A DNA stretch of 36,066 nt from CAYYJS01 sp964472315 (GTDB lineage Bacteria > Verrucomicrobiota > Kiritimatiellia > UBA8416): assembly GCA_964472315.1 (NCBI GenBank), contig CAYYJS010000034.1, positions 1-36,066 of the forward strand, read 5' to 3'. The position numbers were made by a program, and so were the translations under genes. Shown here in pieces: positions 24,568-33,066 of the stretch. Position 1 is the stretch's first letter; every line of letters begins with the position of its first letter. The notes beneath the pieces were generated by a model. The model saw nothing but the letters and a program-made list of their open reading frames with translations, was not told the origin of the DNA and ran no database searches.

Positions 24568-24595
24568 CTTATACAATAGCCGCGCAAGGACGCAA
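24568..24595 (-). promoter_or_regulatory. Candidate promoter of rpmB
   Basis: On the minus strand TTGCGT (24595-24590) is followed after 16 bases by TATAAG (24573-24568), a five-of-six match to the -10. The start codon is 27 bases further on. The -35 matches only half of its consensus. Confidence 0.45.
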
Positions 24596-24615
24596 GACCA
24601 AAACAAGACCAAAAA
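24593..24615. repeat. Tandem 11-base repeat upstream of rpmB
   Basis: CAAGACCAAAA (24593-24603) and CAAGACCAAAA (24604-24614) are directly adjacent, and one further A follows. On the minus strand this gives two T-rich tracts between the preceding gene and the rpmB promoter, the second overlapping the -35. The outer T-run lies after a weak GC-containing fold and might act as a leaky terminator for the upstream gene. Confidence 0.6.
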
Positions 24616-24636
24616 GCACTCAAGCCACTCATTGGC

Positions 24637-24921
24637 CTACTGCGCGCGGTACGTGCCGTCGGGCATCTTCTTCCACCGTGTCTCCAAACAGCGCTCGGCC
24701 GTACGCGCCAGTTCCTCGAACACCGCTTCCACCGTATACCCCCGACTGCGCGCCGCCAGCAGCAGCGAGAACATGCAGTCGGCGATCGGCTTGAGGTCGC
24801 CGGGATTGTACTTGGCCTCATCCAATTTCTGCACGATTTTGCGGGCCTCGACCTCCATATCCGTGCGATCGAAGGTCTCGTGCAGCTTCTCGACCGCCTG
24901 CCGAAGCATCGTCATATCCAT
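24637..24921 (-). CDS. Small helical protein resembling the MazG-like/DUF550 pyrophosphohydrolase group
   Basis: This is a 94-residue protein with no signal peptide or membrane helix. It is helical: LRQAVEKLHETF, EARKIVQKLDEA, then DLKPIADCMFSLLLAARSRG, VEAVFEELARTAERCLETR, and a final WKKMPDGTYRA. The E-x-AD-C/L pattern followed by a helix and an RWKK tail is seen in MazG-like and DUF550 dNTP pyrophosphohydrolases, which are often phage-associated. The metal-binding ExxE-x(n)-ExxD set is only partly evident, so activity is uncertain. ATG at 24921 has GGGAGG 6 bases upstream; ATG at 24924 would be only three bases away. It follows recJ by 25 bases and is probably in its operon. Confidence 0.6.
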   Translation of the reverse strand: MDMTMLRQAVEKLHETFDRTDMEVEARKIVQKLDEAKYNPGDLKPIADCMFSLLLAARSRGYTVEAVFEELARTAERCLETRWKKMPDGTYRAQ

Positions 24922-24946
24922 CATGCACCTCCCTGCCGCGCGCCGG

Positions 24947-26665
24947 TTACACCGGGCGAAAGTCCTTGATGTTCAACTGGATCGAACGGTTACCGAGGTA
25001 GCCGTTCTCCTGCACATGGTAGAGGATATCGAGCGCGCCATCCGGGATCTCGCGTCCGGCCATGCCGAAGGCGATCGCATCCACCTGCGTCCCCCCGGCG
25101 GCAACCTCCAGCTTGAGATGATTCTTGCCGACAACCCTCGGCTTCCCAACCAGACGCACCCCCCGCGTTCCCCATATCGGCGTCGGATTCCCGATCCCCA
25201 ACGGCCGCAGGTCCTCGACCGCCTTGAGAAGGTCGATATCCGCTTCTCCCAACGTAATCCAGGCATCCACCTGAAACGTGGGCACGAGGTCGTGCGCATG
25301 CGCCTGATTCCGGCAGGCCGCGTTGAAACGCGCGCGGAAGTCATCCAGGTTTTCCCGCCGGATGGACAACCCGGCCGCGGCCTTGTGGCCGCCAAACGAT
25401 TCCAGCGTTCCATCGCAGGCCGCCAGGGCCGCCACCAGGTCGACCGAGTCGATGCTGCGGCAGGAACCGCGGCCGAGACCGTCCCCGTCAAACGAGATCA
25501 CGACGGACGGCCGGTGGTATCGTCCGCACAGCCGGGCGGCGACGATTCCGATCGCGCCGATGTGCCAGCCGTCGCCGGCGGAAACGAGGCCGAACTGGGC
25601 GTCCGGCGCGTAATCGGGCTCGATAGCGTCAACCGCCTGCTGGATGATCTGCTCCTCGATCCGTTTGCGCTCGCGATTGGCCGCGTCGAGCTGCCCGGCA
25701 AGCCGCCGCACACGCGCGGCATCGGTGGCCAGCAGCAGCTCCAGCGCGGGCCCGGCATCGCCGAGTCGCCCGGCGGCGTTCAGGCGCGGCCCGATCAGGA
25801 ATCCGAGGTGGTAGCAGTCGATGGCGGTACGCACGCCGGAGACACGGATCAGGGCCGCGAGGCCGGGCGAGGTGCCGTTGTTGATACGGGCAAGCCCGTG
25901 CCGAACGAGGATACGGTTCTCGCCCAGCAGCGGCACCACATCCGCCACCGTACCGACGGCCACGAGGTCGAGATACTCGCGCAGGTCAAGCGACCCGGCG
26001 ATGTCGTGCCCCGCTTCGCGTCCGATGGTCAGCATCGCGTGGCAAAGCTTGAATGCGACACCGACACCGGCCAGCAGTTTCGTCGCCTCGTCGTCGCCAA
26101 GCTTCGGATTCACGACCGCGCAGGCCTCGGCCGGCGTACCGACGCATTCGTGGTGATCGGTCACGACCACGTCGATGCCCTGCCGCTTCGCCGCCAGAAC
26201 CGCGTCGCGCGAGCCGGTGCCGCAGTCGACCGTGACAACCAGCGCGGGCGTGTGCTCCGCCACGCAGCGCTCCAGGGCCGCCACCGTCAGTCCGTAGCCG
26301 TCCATGTGCCGACTGGGTAGAAACGCGCCGACTTCGCCCCCCAGCCGACGTACCACGGACACCAGCAGCGCCGCGCTGGTGATGCCATCGGCGTCATAGT
26401 CGCCGAATACGACGATCCGTTCATGGGCGACGATGGCCCGCCATACCCGCTCGGCGGCCTGGCGCATGTCCGGCAACCGCAACGGATCGCCAAGATCGCT
26501 CAGCCGGGGATGAAGAAAGGACTTCACACCGGCGGCGGTCGCAAGTCCGCGCGCAACCAGAATCCGCGCGATCGCGGGCGCAAGCCCCAGCGTTCCGGCT
26601 AATTCGGCGGCTACGTCCTCCCTCGTTTCGACGGTAATCCACTGGCGTTCGATGTCGTCGCTCAT
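24947..26665 (-). CDS. recJ: Single-stranded-DNA-specific 5'-3' exonuclease RecJ
   Basis: This is a 572-residue protein of normal length. Motif I of the DHH phosphoesterase domain is FGDYDADGITSAALL (about residue 87). The signature DHH is in VVVTDHHECVG (about 169), and the DHHA1 domain has the FGGHKAAAGLSI motif (about 428). An OB-fold region closes the protein. These motifs supply the Mn2+/Mg2+ ligands. RecJ degrades 5'-ended single strands in recombination (RecFOR pathway), mismatch repair and base excision repair. ATG at 26665 follows secDF by 9 bases and has GGAG only two bases before it, a poor spacing, so it may rely on coupling to secDF. Confidence 0.95.
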   Translation of the reverse strand: MSDDIERQWITVETREDVAAELAGTLGLAPAIARILVARGLATAAGVKSFLHPRLSDLGDPLRLPDMRQAAERVWRAIVAHERIVVFGDYDADGITSAALLVSVVRRLGGEVGAFLPSRHMDGYGLTVAALERCVAEHTPALVVTVDCGTGSRDAVLAAKRQGIDVVVTDHHECVGTPAEACAVVNPKLGDDEATKLLAGVGVAFKLCHAMLTIGREAGHDIAGSLDLREYLDLVAVGTVADVVPLLGENRILVRHGLARINNGTSPGLAALIRVSGVRTAIDCYHLGFLIGPRLNAAGRLGDAGPALELLLATDAARVRRLAGQLDAANRERKRIEEQIIQQAVDAIEPDYAPDAQFGLVSAGDGWHIGAIGIVAARLCGRYHRPSVVISFDGDGLGRGSCRSIDSVDLVAALAACDGTLESFGGHKAAAGLSIRRENLDDFRARFNAACRNQAHAHDLVPTFQVDAWITLGEADIDLLKAVEDLRPLGIGNPTPIWGTRGVRLVGKPRVVGKNHLKLEVAAGGTQVDAIAFGMAGREIPDGALDILYHVQENGYLGNRSIQLNIKDFRPV

Positions 26666-26674
26666 TGCTCCAAT

Positions 26675-29218
26675 CTACGAGAGCTTCGTTTGGGCGCCCG
26701 ACAAATCGGGCTTCTTGCCACGGTGCCAGGCCAGCACGACCGGTGTGGCGATGAATACCGTCGAATACGTGCCGGCGAGCATGCCGATGCACAGCGTCAG
26801 AGCGAACCCATAGAGCGCGCCACCGCCGAACACCAGCATGACCACGACGGTAATCAGGGTCGTAAAGGACGTCAGCACGGTCCGGCTCAGCGTCTGATTG
26901 ATACTCAGGTTGCAGATTTCCGTGAAGCTCCCCTCCTTCATGAGTCGCAGGTCTTCACGAATCCGGTCGAAAATGACGATCGTGTCGTTGACGGAATACC
27001 CGATGATCGTGAGCAGCGCCGCGACGATCGGCAGGTCGATCTGCTGACCGAACATCGAATACACGCCGACGGTGACCAGAACGTCGTGCACCAGGGCCAC
27101 GATGGCGGCGACCGCGAAGCTCAACTCGAATCGCCACGACAGGTAGATGACGATAGCCAGCATCGCCGCCGCCATCGCCCAGAGGGCATTGCGTTTCAGC
27201 TCGGCGCCGATCTGGGGGCCGACGTCATCCTCGGCAACCAGGCGGTACTGCGCCTCGGGATGCCCCGCGACCAGCACGCGCTTGACCACCTCGGCGGACG
27301 GCTCACCCTTGACCAGGTCCACACCCGTCTTGATCTGCAGCGAGGTGACATCGCCGGAATCCACCTCGCGCTGATATTGGATCACGACGCGGTTGACCCC
27401 GGCGGCGGTCAGCGTGCTACGGACCGCCTCGGACGATGCCTGCTTCCCGGCCTCGAACCGATACGTCAACGAGGAACCTCCCGTGAAGTCGACGCCGAAA
27501 ACCTGGCTCGGCGCCTGGACGAACCGCGCCACCATCACACCCATCGAAATGACGATGACCACCAGCGAAGCGATTGACGCCGGCCAGCGCTTGCCGATGA
27601 AATCGATGTTGGTCTTCTCGCGAAACACGCTGAACATCACGAGCCGCTGCACCTTGGTATGCTTCGCGATCAGCCCGAAGATCAGCTTGGTCACGGTGAG
27701 GGCCGTGTACATGCTCACGAGGATGCCGGCCGCCAGCGTCACCGCGAACCCGCGGATGGGACCGGAACCCAGGACGAACAGAATGACGCCCGTGATCAGA
27801 GTCGTCAGGTTCGAGTCGAAGATCGCCAGAAACGCGCGATCGTAGCCGGCGGTGACAGCCGTCCATAGCTTCTTGCCGGCCCGCGTCTCCTCGCGTATCC
27901 GCTCGAAGATCAGGACATTCGCATCCACCGCCATGCCGATCGTCAGCAGAATGCCGGCGATGCCCGGCAGCGTCAGCACGGGCAACTGGATCGCGGAGCC
28001 GCCGATACCCTGGCCCATGCTCAGGAATCCCGCGGCGACGATCATGCCCAACGGCAGCAACACCAGGTTCAGCAGCAGCGCGATGTTGGCGACCACACCC
28101 GCGATGAGATAGTAGGCGCTCATGAAGATGACCACCAGAACGCCGCCGATGGCGATCGACCGGATGCCGTTCTGAATCGAATCCCGACCGAGGCTCGGGT
28201 CCACGAAACGCTTGTCCTCGATCTTGACGCGTGTCGGCAGCGCGCCCGAACGCAGCACGTTCACGAGACGCTGGGCTTCCAGCAGCGTGAAGTCGCCGGT
28301 AATCTGGGCGCTGCCCCCGTAGATCGGCTCGTTGATGCGCGGCGCGGAGTACAACACGTTGTCGATGGCGATGCCGAGATAACGGCTGCCGTCGGGATTG
28401 GGATTCAGGGGGCCGCCGGGGGCATGCTGCTCGGTTACGCGCCCGAATTTCTTGGCGCCTTTGGCCGTGAAATCCAAGCTCACAACCGGCCGGTTGAGAC
28501 TGTCCGCGCTCGGCGCGGCGCCGCGGAGGTCCTCGCCGCGGAGCACCGCTTCACGGCGGACGAAGAACGGCCGGTAGACCGTCTGCTGGTTCACTTCTTC
28601 ACGCGCCAGCATGAATTCGTAGGCGGGCGACGGCACTTCCCATTGCCCGAGGCGCTTGAGAAACTCCTCGTCGCGCTCGGCCGCCGGCGGTGTCGCGGTG
28701 GGCATGTAGAACGAGCCGCTCCCGATCGCAACCACCTTGTATCCCAGGGGCGCCTTGCCTTCGCGCAGGAGCGCCTCGGTCAGTTCCATCGTCTTCTCGT
28801 GCGCCATGCGGAACTCGAGCACGCCGACACTCAGGATGGCCGCCTCGGCCGACTGACGCTTCTCTTCGCCGATGCCGGGCAACTGAATCTCGATCCGATC
28901 GCCCTTCGCGACGATGCTCGGTTCCTCGACACCCAGGCCGTCCAATCGGTTGCGCAGGACTTCGATCGCGCGGTCCTGGGCATGGTTCAGCGCTTCCTTG
29001 ATGTCGCGCTGAATCTGCGCTTCATCGACCTCGCCGTCCTTCGCCTGCGCGCGGATGTCGCGCTCGGTCTGATCTCGGTCGATCGTGCAGACGAAACTGA
29101 CGCCGCCCTTCAGGTCCAGGCCGAAACGCACCTTGTCCTTCCACGGGACGACCGTGCTCATCGAGCCCGCTATCAACGCCGCCAGCACCAACCATTTCCA
29201 CACCGCATGCTTGTCCAT
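26675..29218 (-). CDS. secDF: Fused protein-export membrane protein SecDF
   Basis: This 847-residue protein joins SecD and SecF in one chain, as in Bacteroidetes, Bacillus and many PVC bacteria. The SecD half has an N-terminal helix (KWLVLAALIAGSM), FGLDLKGGVSF (about 33), the periplasmic P1 region (residues about 50-330), and the transmembrane block with GMAVDANVLIFERIREE. The SecF half starts with VFGVDFTGGSSLTYRF (about 573) and has IGYSVNDTIVIFDRIREDLR (about 740-757). SecDF uses the proton gradient to pull preproteins out of SecYEG on the periplasmic side. The large periplasmic P1 domain appears intact. ATG at 29218 has GGGAG 9 bases upstream. It sits directly after yajC and before recJ on the same strand. 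Confidence 0.95.
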   Translation of the reverse strand: MDKHAVWKWLVLAALIAGSMSTVVPWKDKVRFGLDLKGGVSFVCTIDRDQTERDIRAQAKDGEVDEAQIQRDIKEALNHAQDRAIEVLRNRLDGLGVEEPSIVAKGDRIEIQLPGIGEEKRQSAEAAILSVGVLEFRMAHEKTMELTEALLREGKAPLGYKVVAIGSGSFYMPTATPPAAERDEEFLKRLGQWEVPSPAYEFMLAREEVNQQTVYRPFFVRREAVLRGEDLRGAAPSADSLNRPVVSLDFTAKGAKKFGRVTEQHAPGGPLNPNPDGSRYLGIAIDNVLYSAPRINEPIYGGSAQITGDFTLLEAQRLVNVLRSGALPTRVKIEDKRFVDPSLGRDSIQNGIRSIAIGGVLVVIFMSAYYLIAGVVANIALLLNLVLLPLGMIVAAGFLSMGQGIGGSAIQLPVLTLPGIAGILLTIGMAVDANVLIFERIREETRAGKKLWTAVTAGYDRAFLAIFDSNLTTLITGVILFVLGSGPIRGFAVTLAAGILVSMYTALTVTKLIFGLIAKHTKVQRLVMFSVFREKTNIDFIGKRWPASIASLVVIVISMGVMVARFVQAPSQVFGVDFTGGSSLTYRFEAGKQASSEAVRSTLTAAGVNRVVIQYQREVDSGDVTSLQIKTGVDLVKGEPSAEVVKRVLVAGHPEAQYRLVAEDDVGPQIGAELKRNALWAMAAAMLAIVIYLSWRFELSFAVAAIVALVHDVLVTVGVYSMFGQQIDLPIVAALLTIIGYSVNDTIVIFDRIREDLRLMKEGSFTEICNLSINQTLSRTVLTSFTTLITVVVMLVFGGGALYGFALTLCIGMLAGTYSTVFIATPVVLAWHRGKKPDLSGAQTKLS

Positions 29219-29235
29219 TGCACCAGTCTCCCTGC

Positions 29236-29577
29236 TTATGCCTCGTCGGCAGTGACCTTCTCGCCTTTGTCCAGTACGCGATTGACGGCCCCGCGCAGAA
29301 TCTCGACCTTCACATTATCCGCCAGTTTCACCATCAGCGACGTATCCTTGACGTTGGTGACGATCCCCAGAATGCCGCCGCTGAACAGCACGCGATCGCC
29401 GCTCTTGACGCTGTTGATCATCTCGCGACGCGCCTTCTCCTTACGCTGCTGCGGACGGATCATCATGAAGTACATGATGCCGAAGATCAGCACCATCGGC
29501 AGCAGCATCTGCCCCAATCCCCCGCCGACGCCACCCATCTGCGCCACCATTGCCATGTCCATCGCCGTCATCGCCAT
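29236..29577 (-). CDS. yajC: Sec translocon accessory protein YajC
   Basis: This is a protein of about 113 residues with one transmembrane helix (MLLPMVLIFGIMYFMMIRP) followed by the family motif RPQQRKEKARREM and VKSGDRVLFSGGILGIV. The end is the usual small beta domain (VKLADNVKVEILRGAVNRVL). YajC associates with SecDF at the Sec translocon. The start is unsure. ATG at 29577 overlaps none of the tgt gene and is preceded by GGTGAG; ATG at 29589 would overlap the tgt stop and lacks a spaced site. The Met-rich N-terminus (MAMTAMDMAMVAQM) makes several starts possible. The gene is part of the tgt-yajC-secDF run. Confidence 0.92.
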   Translation of the reverse strand: MAMTAMDMAMVAQMGGVGGGLGQMLLPMVLIFGIMYFMMIRPQQRKEKARREMINSVKSGDRVLFSGGILGIVTNVKDTSLMVKLADNVKVEILRGAVNRVLDKGEKVTADEA

Positions 29578-29581
29578 AGTC

Positions 29582-30757
<1,176 letters not shown>

Positions 30758-30802
30758 GGCTCGGAACACTACCCGTCAGGCCCCTTGAAAACAAGCCGCA
30801 CC

Positions 30803-30957
30803 TGCGGGGCGCATTTGCGATTCGGTGCATCCCTGGAGCGCGGGCGTCCCGCCCGCTTGGAAATGCACATGTCTGGCAACTGCGGGCGAGACGCCCGCGC
30901 TCCCAGGGGAACAACGGCGAATGTCCATGACTGCACCCAATCGCAAATGCGCCCGCA
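30803..30957. repeat. REPIN-like nested palindromic repeat, full copy
   Basis: This 155-base element is a nested inverted repeat. The outer arms are 30803-30829 and 30932-30957 (27 and 26 bases, one indel and one mismatch apart), both reading GCGCATTTGCGATT inwards from their ends. The inner arms are 30833-30856 and 30882-30906 (CTGGAGCGCGGGCGTC versus its complement, near perfect). Each inner arm folds into its own hairpin: GCGGGCG-TCC-CGCCCGC at 30840-30856 and GCGGGCG-AGA-CGCCCGC at 30882-30898. There is no open reading frame of note. It occupies the divergent gap between tgt and the radical SAM gene. A second copy is at the right end of the window. Confidence 0.85.
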
Positions 30958-31040
30958 CCTGCGCCGCGTGCGGATTCGACTTTCCATCGCGGTTCGGTTC
31001 CTGTTAGGTTCCACACGTCACGCGTCACGGGAGGCGGCAC

Positions 31041-32027
31041 ATGAGTCTCTGCATCACCCAACTCCACGCCGGTGGGCTCATTGTCAACTATCGCTGTTCG
31101 TCCGCCTGCCGACACTGCCTCTACGCCTGCGGCCCGCACCGGGCCGGCGACTACATGAGTCAACCGGATGCGTGCGCCGCGCTGTCCCGCATCCGGGAAC
31201 TCGGCTGCCGGAGCGTCCATATCGGCGGCGGGGAGCCCCTGCTGGAGCCGGAGCGGTTGCGCCTCGTCCTGCGCGCCGCGCGCGATGCCGGCGTCACCGT
31301 CGGATACGTCGAGACCAACTCGTCCTGGCATACGGATGCCTCACGCACGCGCGACGTGCTTGGCATGCTGCACGCCGAGGGGCTCGGCACGCTCTTGATT
31401 TCGATCAGCCCTTTTCATAACGAGCACATCCCCTTCGGCAAGGTCCGCGCCGTACTCGACGCCTGCCATGCGGCCGGTCTCTCGGCGTTCCCCTGGATTG
31501 TCGACTTCGCCGCCGAGATCCGCGCGTTCGATACAACCGTGCCGCATACGCTCGACGAGTACACGCAACGATTCGGCGACGACTATGTGCCGAACCTGAT
31601 GCATCGCTACGGCATCACGCTCGGCGGGCGCGCCCTGCGGACATTCGAGCCCTGCCTGGACCATCTGCCCGCCGAGGACATCCTGTGGCGCGACGCGAAT
31701 GCCTGCGATCGACTCGAAAACACCTACCATTTCCACGTCGATCTCTACGGGAACTACATACCGGGCCTCTGCGCGGGATTGGCCATCCGGCTCGACGATC
31801 TCGGCCGACCGCTCGATCCCGCGGCATACCCCGTGCTGAGCCGCCTGCACGAAGGCGGGGTCGGGGGGTTGTTCCGCTGGGCCATGGACGAGCACGCCTT
31901 CCGCCCCTCGCCCGAGGGCTATGTGAACGCCTGCCACCTGTGCCAGAGCATCCGCGGTCACCTCGTATCATGCCGCGGCGTCGATTCGCCCGAGCTCCAG
32001 CCCGCCGGCTTCTACGAATCCCTGTAA
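31041..32027 (+). CDS. Radical SAM protein of unknown substrate
   Basis: This is a 328-residue protein. Its cluster motif is Cys19-x3-Cys23-x2-Cys26 (NYRCSSACRHCLYACGP), with an extra Cys30. The SAM-binding VHIGGGEPLLEP follows at about residues 60-70, and YVETNSSW and LLISISPFHNEHIPF mark later strands. The C-terminus has a further cysteine group (ACHLCQSIRGHLVSC), which might hold an auxiliary cluster or zinc, but it is too short to call a SPASM domain. This resembles MoaA/PqqE-type enzymes in general form. No peptide substrate gene or partner is visible next to it. ATG at 31041 has GGGAGG 6 bases upstream. It lies alone on the plus strand, convergent with the hydrolase gene. Confidence 0.82.
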   Translation: MSLCITQLHAGGLIVNYRCSSACRHCLYACGPHRAGDYMSQPDACAALSRIRELGCRSVHIGGGEPLLEPERLRLVLRAARDAGVTVGYVETNSSWHTDASRTRDVLGMLHAEGLGTLLISISPFHNEHIPFGKVRAVLDACHAAGLSAFPWIVDFAAEIRAFDTTVPHTLDEYTQRFGDDYVPNLMHRYGITLGGRALRTFEPCLDHLPAEDILWRDANACDRLENTYHFHVDLYGNYIPGLCAGLAIRLDDLGRPLDPAAYPVLSRLHEGGVGGLFRWAMDEHAFRPSPEGYVNACHLCQSIRGHLVSCRGVDSPELQPAGFYESL

Positions 32028-32029
32028 GA

Positions 32030-32057
32030 AGACGGAAGAGGGAAGAGGGGAAAGGCC
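32030..32057. repeat. Purine tract between convergent genes
   Basis: A 28-base stretch that is almost all A and G (one C), made of GGAAGAGGGAAGAGGGG-type units, fills the 35-base gap between the radical SAM and hydrolase genes. Such tracts can be left by slippage. No function is shown. Confidence 0.5.
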
Positions 32058-32062
32058 CGAAC

Positions 32063-32989
32063 CTACTGCGCCTCGTCGCCGCCGCTCGTCCGAATCTGTT
32101 CGACCCCATCGCCCCCACCCGTCCGGAGCGGCGCCGCAAAGTCGGCCAGCGCGCGCATGTAAGCGTCGAATCCCACCGTGAACAGCGTATTGTGGCCCGC
32201 GCCGGGGACGGTCAGTAGACGCTTGCGCGGACTCGCCGACGCGGCATGCAACGCCCGGGCATCACCGACGGGGATGATCTCGTCACGCTCGCCATGGATG
32301 ATCAGCGTGGGCCCTTCATACAGGCGGATTTTCCGCAGGTGTCCGGCCGGATCCGGCCCGCCGGCGGCTCGCGGCGGCACGGTCGCACCCAACCGCTCCA
32401 GCAGCGGCGTCAGGTGGGCGAAGCCGCTTTCGACAACCAGCCCGTCCACATCGGACGGCAGCCGCGCGGCGATCTCGATCGCCGCGGCACTGCCAAGCGA
32501 CCGCCCCATGACGATGACCGGCGCCGCATAGCCGGCCTCGCGCAACCAGCCGCGCACATGGATGTACGCCGCCACCGCGTCATCCAGCAGCGTCGATACG
32601 GTCGGTTCTCCCGTCGACCGCCCGTAGCCGCGGTAGTCCACAACCAGGAGGTTGAGGTCCATCGCCGTGTAACAACGGCCGACGTTGTCGTAGTCCGCCG
32701 CGATTTCGCCATTTCCGTGGAACAGGAGTACCGTCGGCGACGCCGCGCCCGCCGCATGAAAGCGGGCGCCGAGCGTCACGCCGTCCGCCAGCGGAATCGT
32801 CAACGCTTCGACGCCGGCCGGCGCCGGCCGCGTCGTTTCACGCCGCGGATGGAACGTGACAGCCCGCACCGCGGGATGGTCCAGCCATGCGTCCGACGCC
32901 ACCGTATCCATCGCTACCGGCTCATCACGGTGACATCCGCCCGCCAGGAACAAACCCGCCAGGACTCCCGCCGCAACCCGTCCGCTCAT
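32063..32989 (-). CDS. Alpha/beta-hydrolase lipoprotein
   Basis: This is a 308-residue protein. The N-terminus is a lipoprotein signal (MSGRVAAGVLAGLFLAGGC) with lipobox LAGGC and Cys19 as the lipidated residue. The body is an alpha/beta hydrolase: LLFHGNGEIAADY (oxyanion loop), VVDYRGYGRSTGEP, nucleophile elbow GRSLGS (Ser near 163), acid in HGERDEIIPVGDA (near 234) and His in GAGHNTL (near 267). This is the form of the BEM46/ABHD13-like group of unknown substrate, here anchored at the envelope. ATG at 32989 has AGGAGG 5 bases upstream and gives the intact lipobox; a longer in-frame start at 33028 would bury it. It is downstream of the OmpA gene on the same strand. Confidence 0.85.
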   Translation of the reverse strand: MSGRVAAGVLAGLFLAGGCHRDEPVAMDTVASDAWLDHPAVRAVTFHPRRETTRPAPAGVEALTIPLADGVTLGARFHAAGAASPTVLLFHGNGEIAADYDNVGRCYTAMDLNLLVVDYRGYGRSTGEPTVSTLLDDAVAAYIHVRGWLREAGYAAPVIVMGRSLGSAAAIEIAARLPSDVDGLVVESGFAHLTPLLERLGATVPPRAAGGPDPAGHLRKIRLYEGPTLIIHGERDEIIPVGDARALHAASASPRKRLLTVPGAGHNTLFTVGFDAYMRALADFAAPLRTGGGDGVEQIRTSGGDEAQ

Positions 32990-33066
32990 CCCGTCCTCCT
33001 CCCTGACCCGCGCCACACGCCCTCGCACGAAGCCCGGAACGGAGATCCAGACCGAATTCGAGTGGG

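Noticed and set aside
24437..26320. Plus-strand open frame of 627 codons opposite recJ, rpmB and the small helical gene
   Set aside because: It crosses three real minus-strand genes, one of them ribosomal, and its product has no motif.
30803..30957. A CRISPR array or small RNA gene in the tgt/radical SAM gap
   Set aside because: The repeats are inverted and nested rather than direct and evenly spaced, and no cas gene is nearby. A REPIN-like element fits all of the structure.
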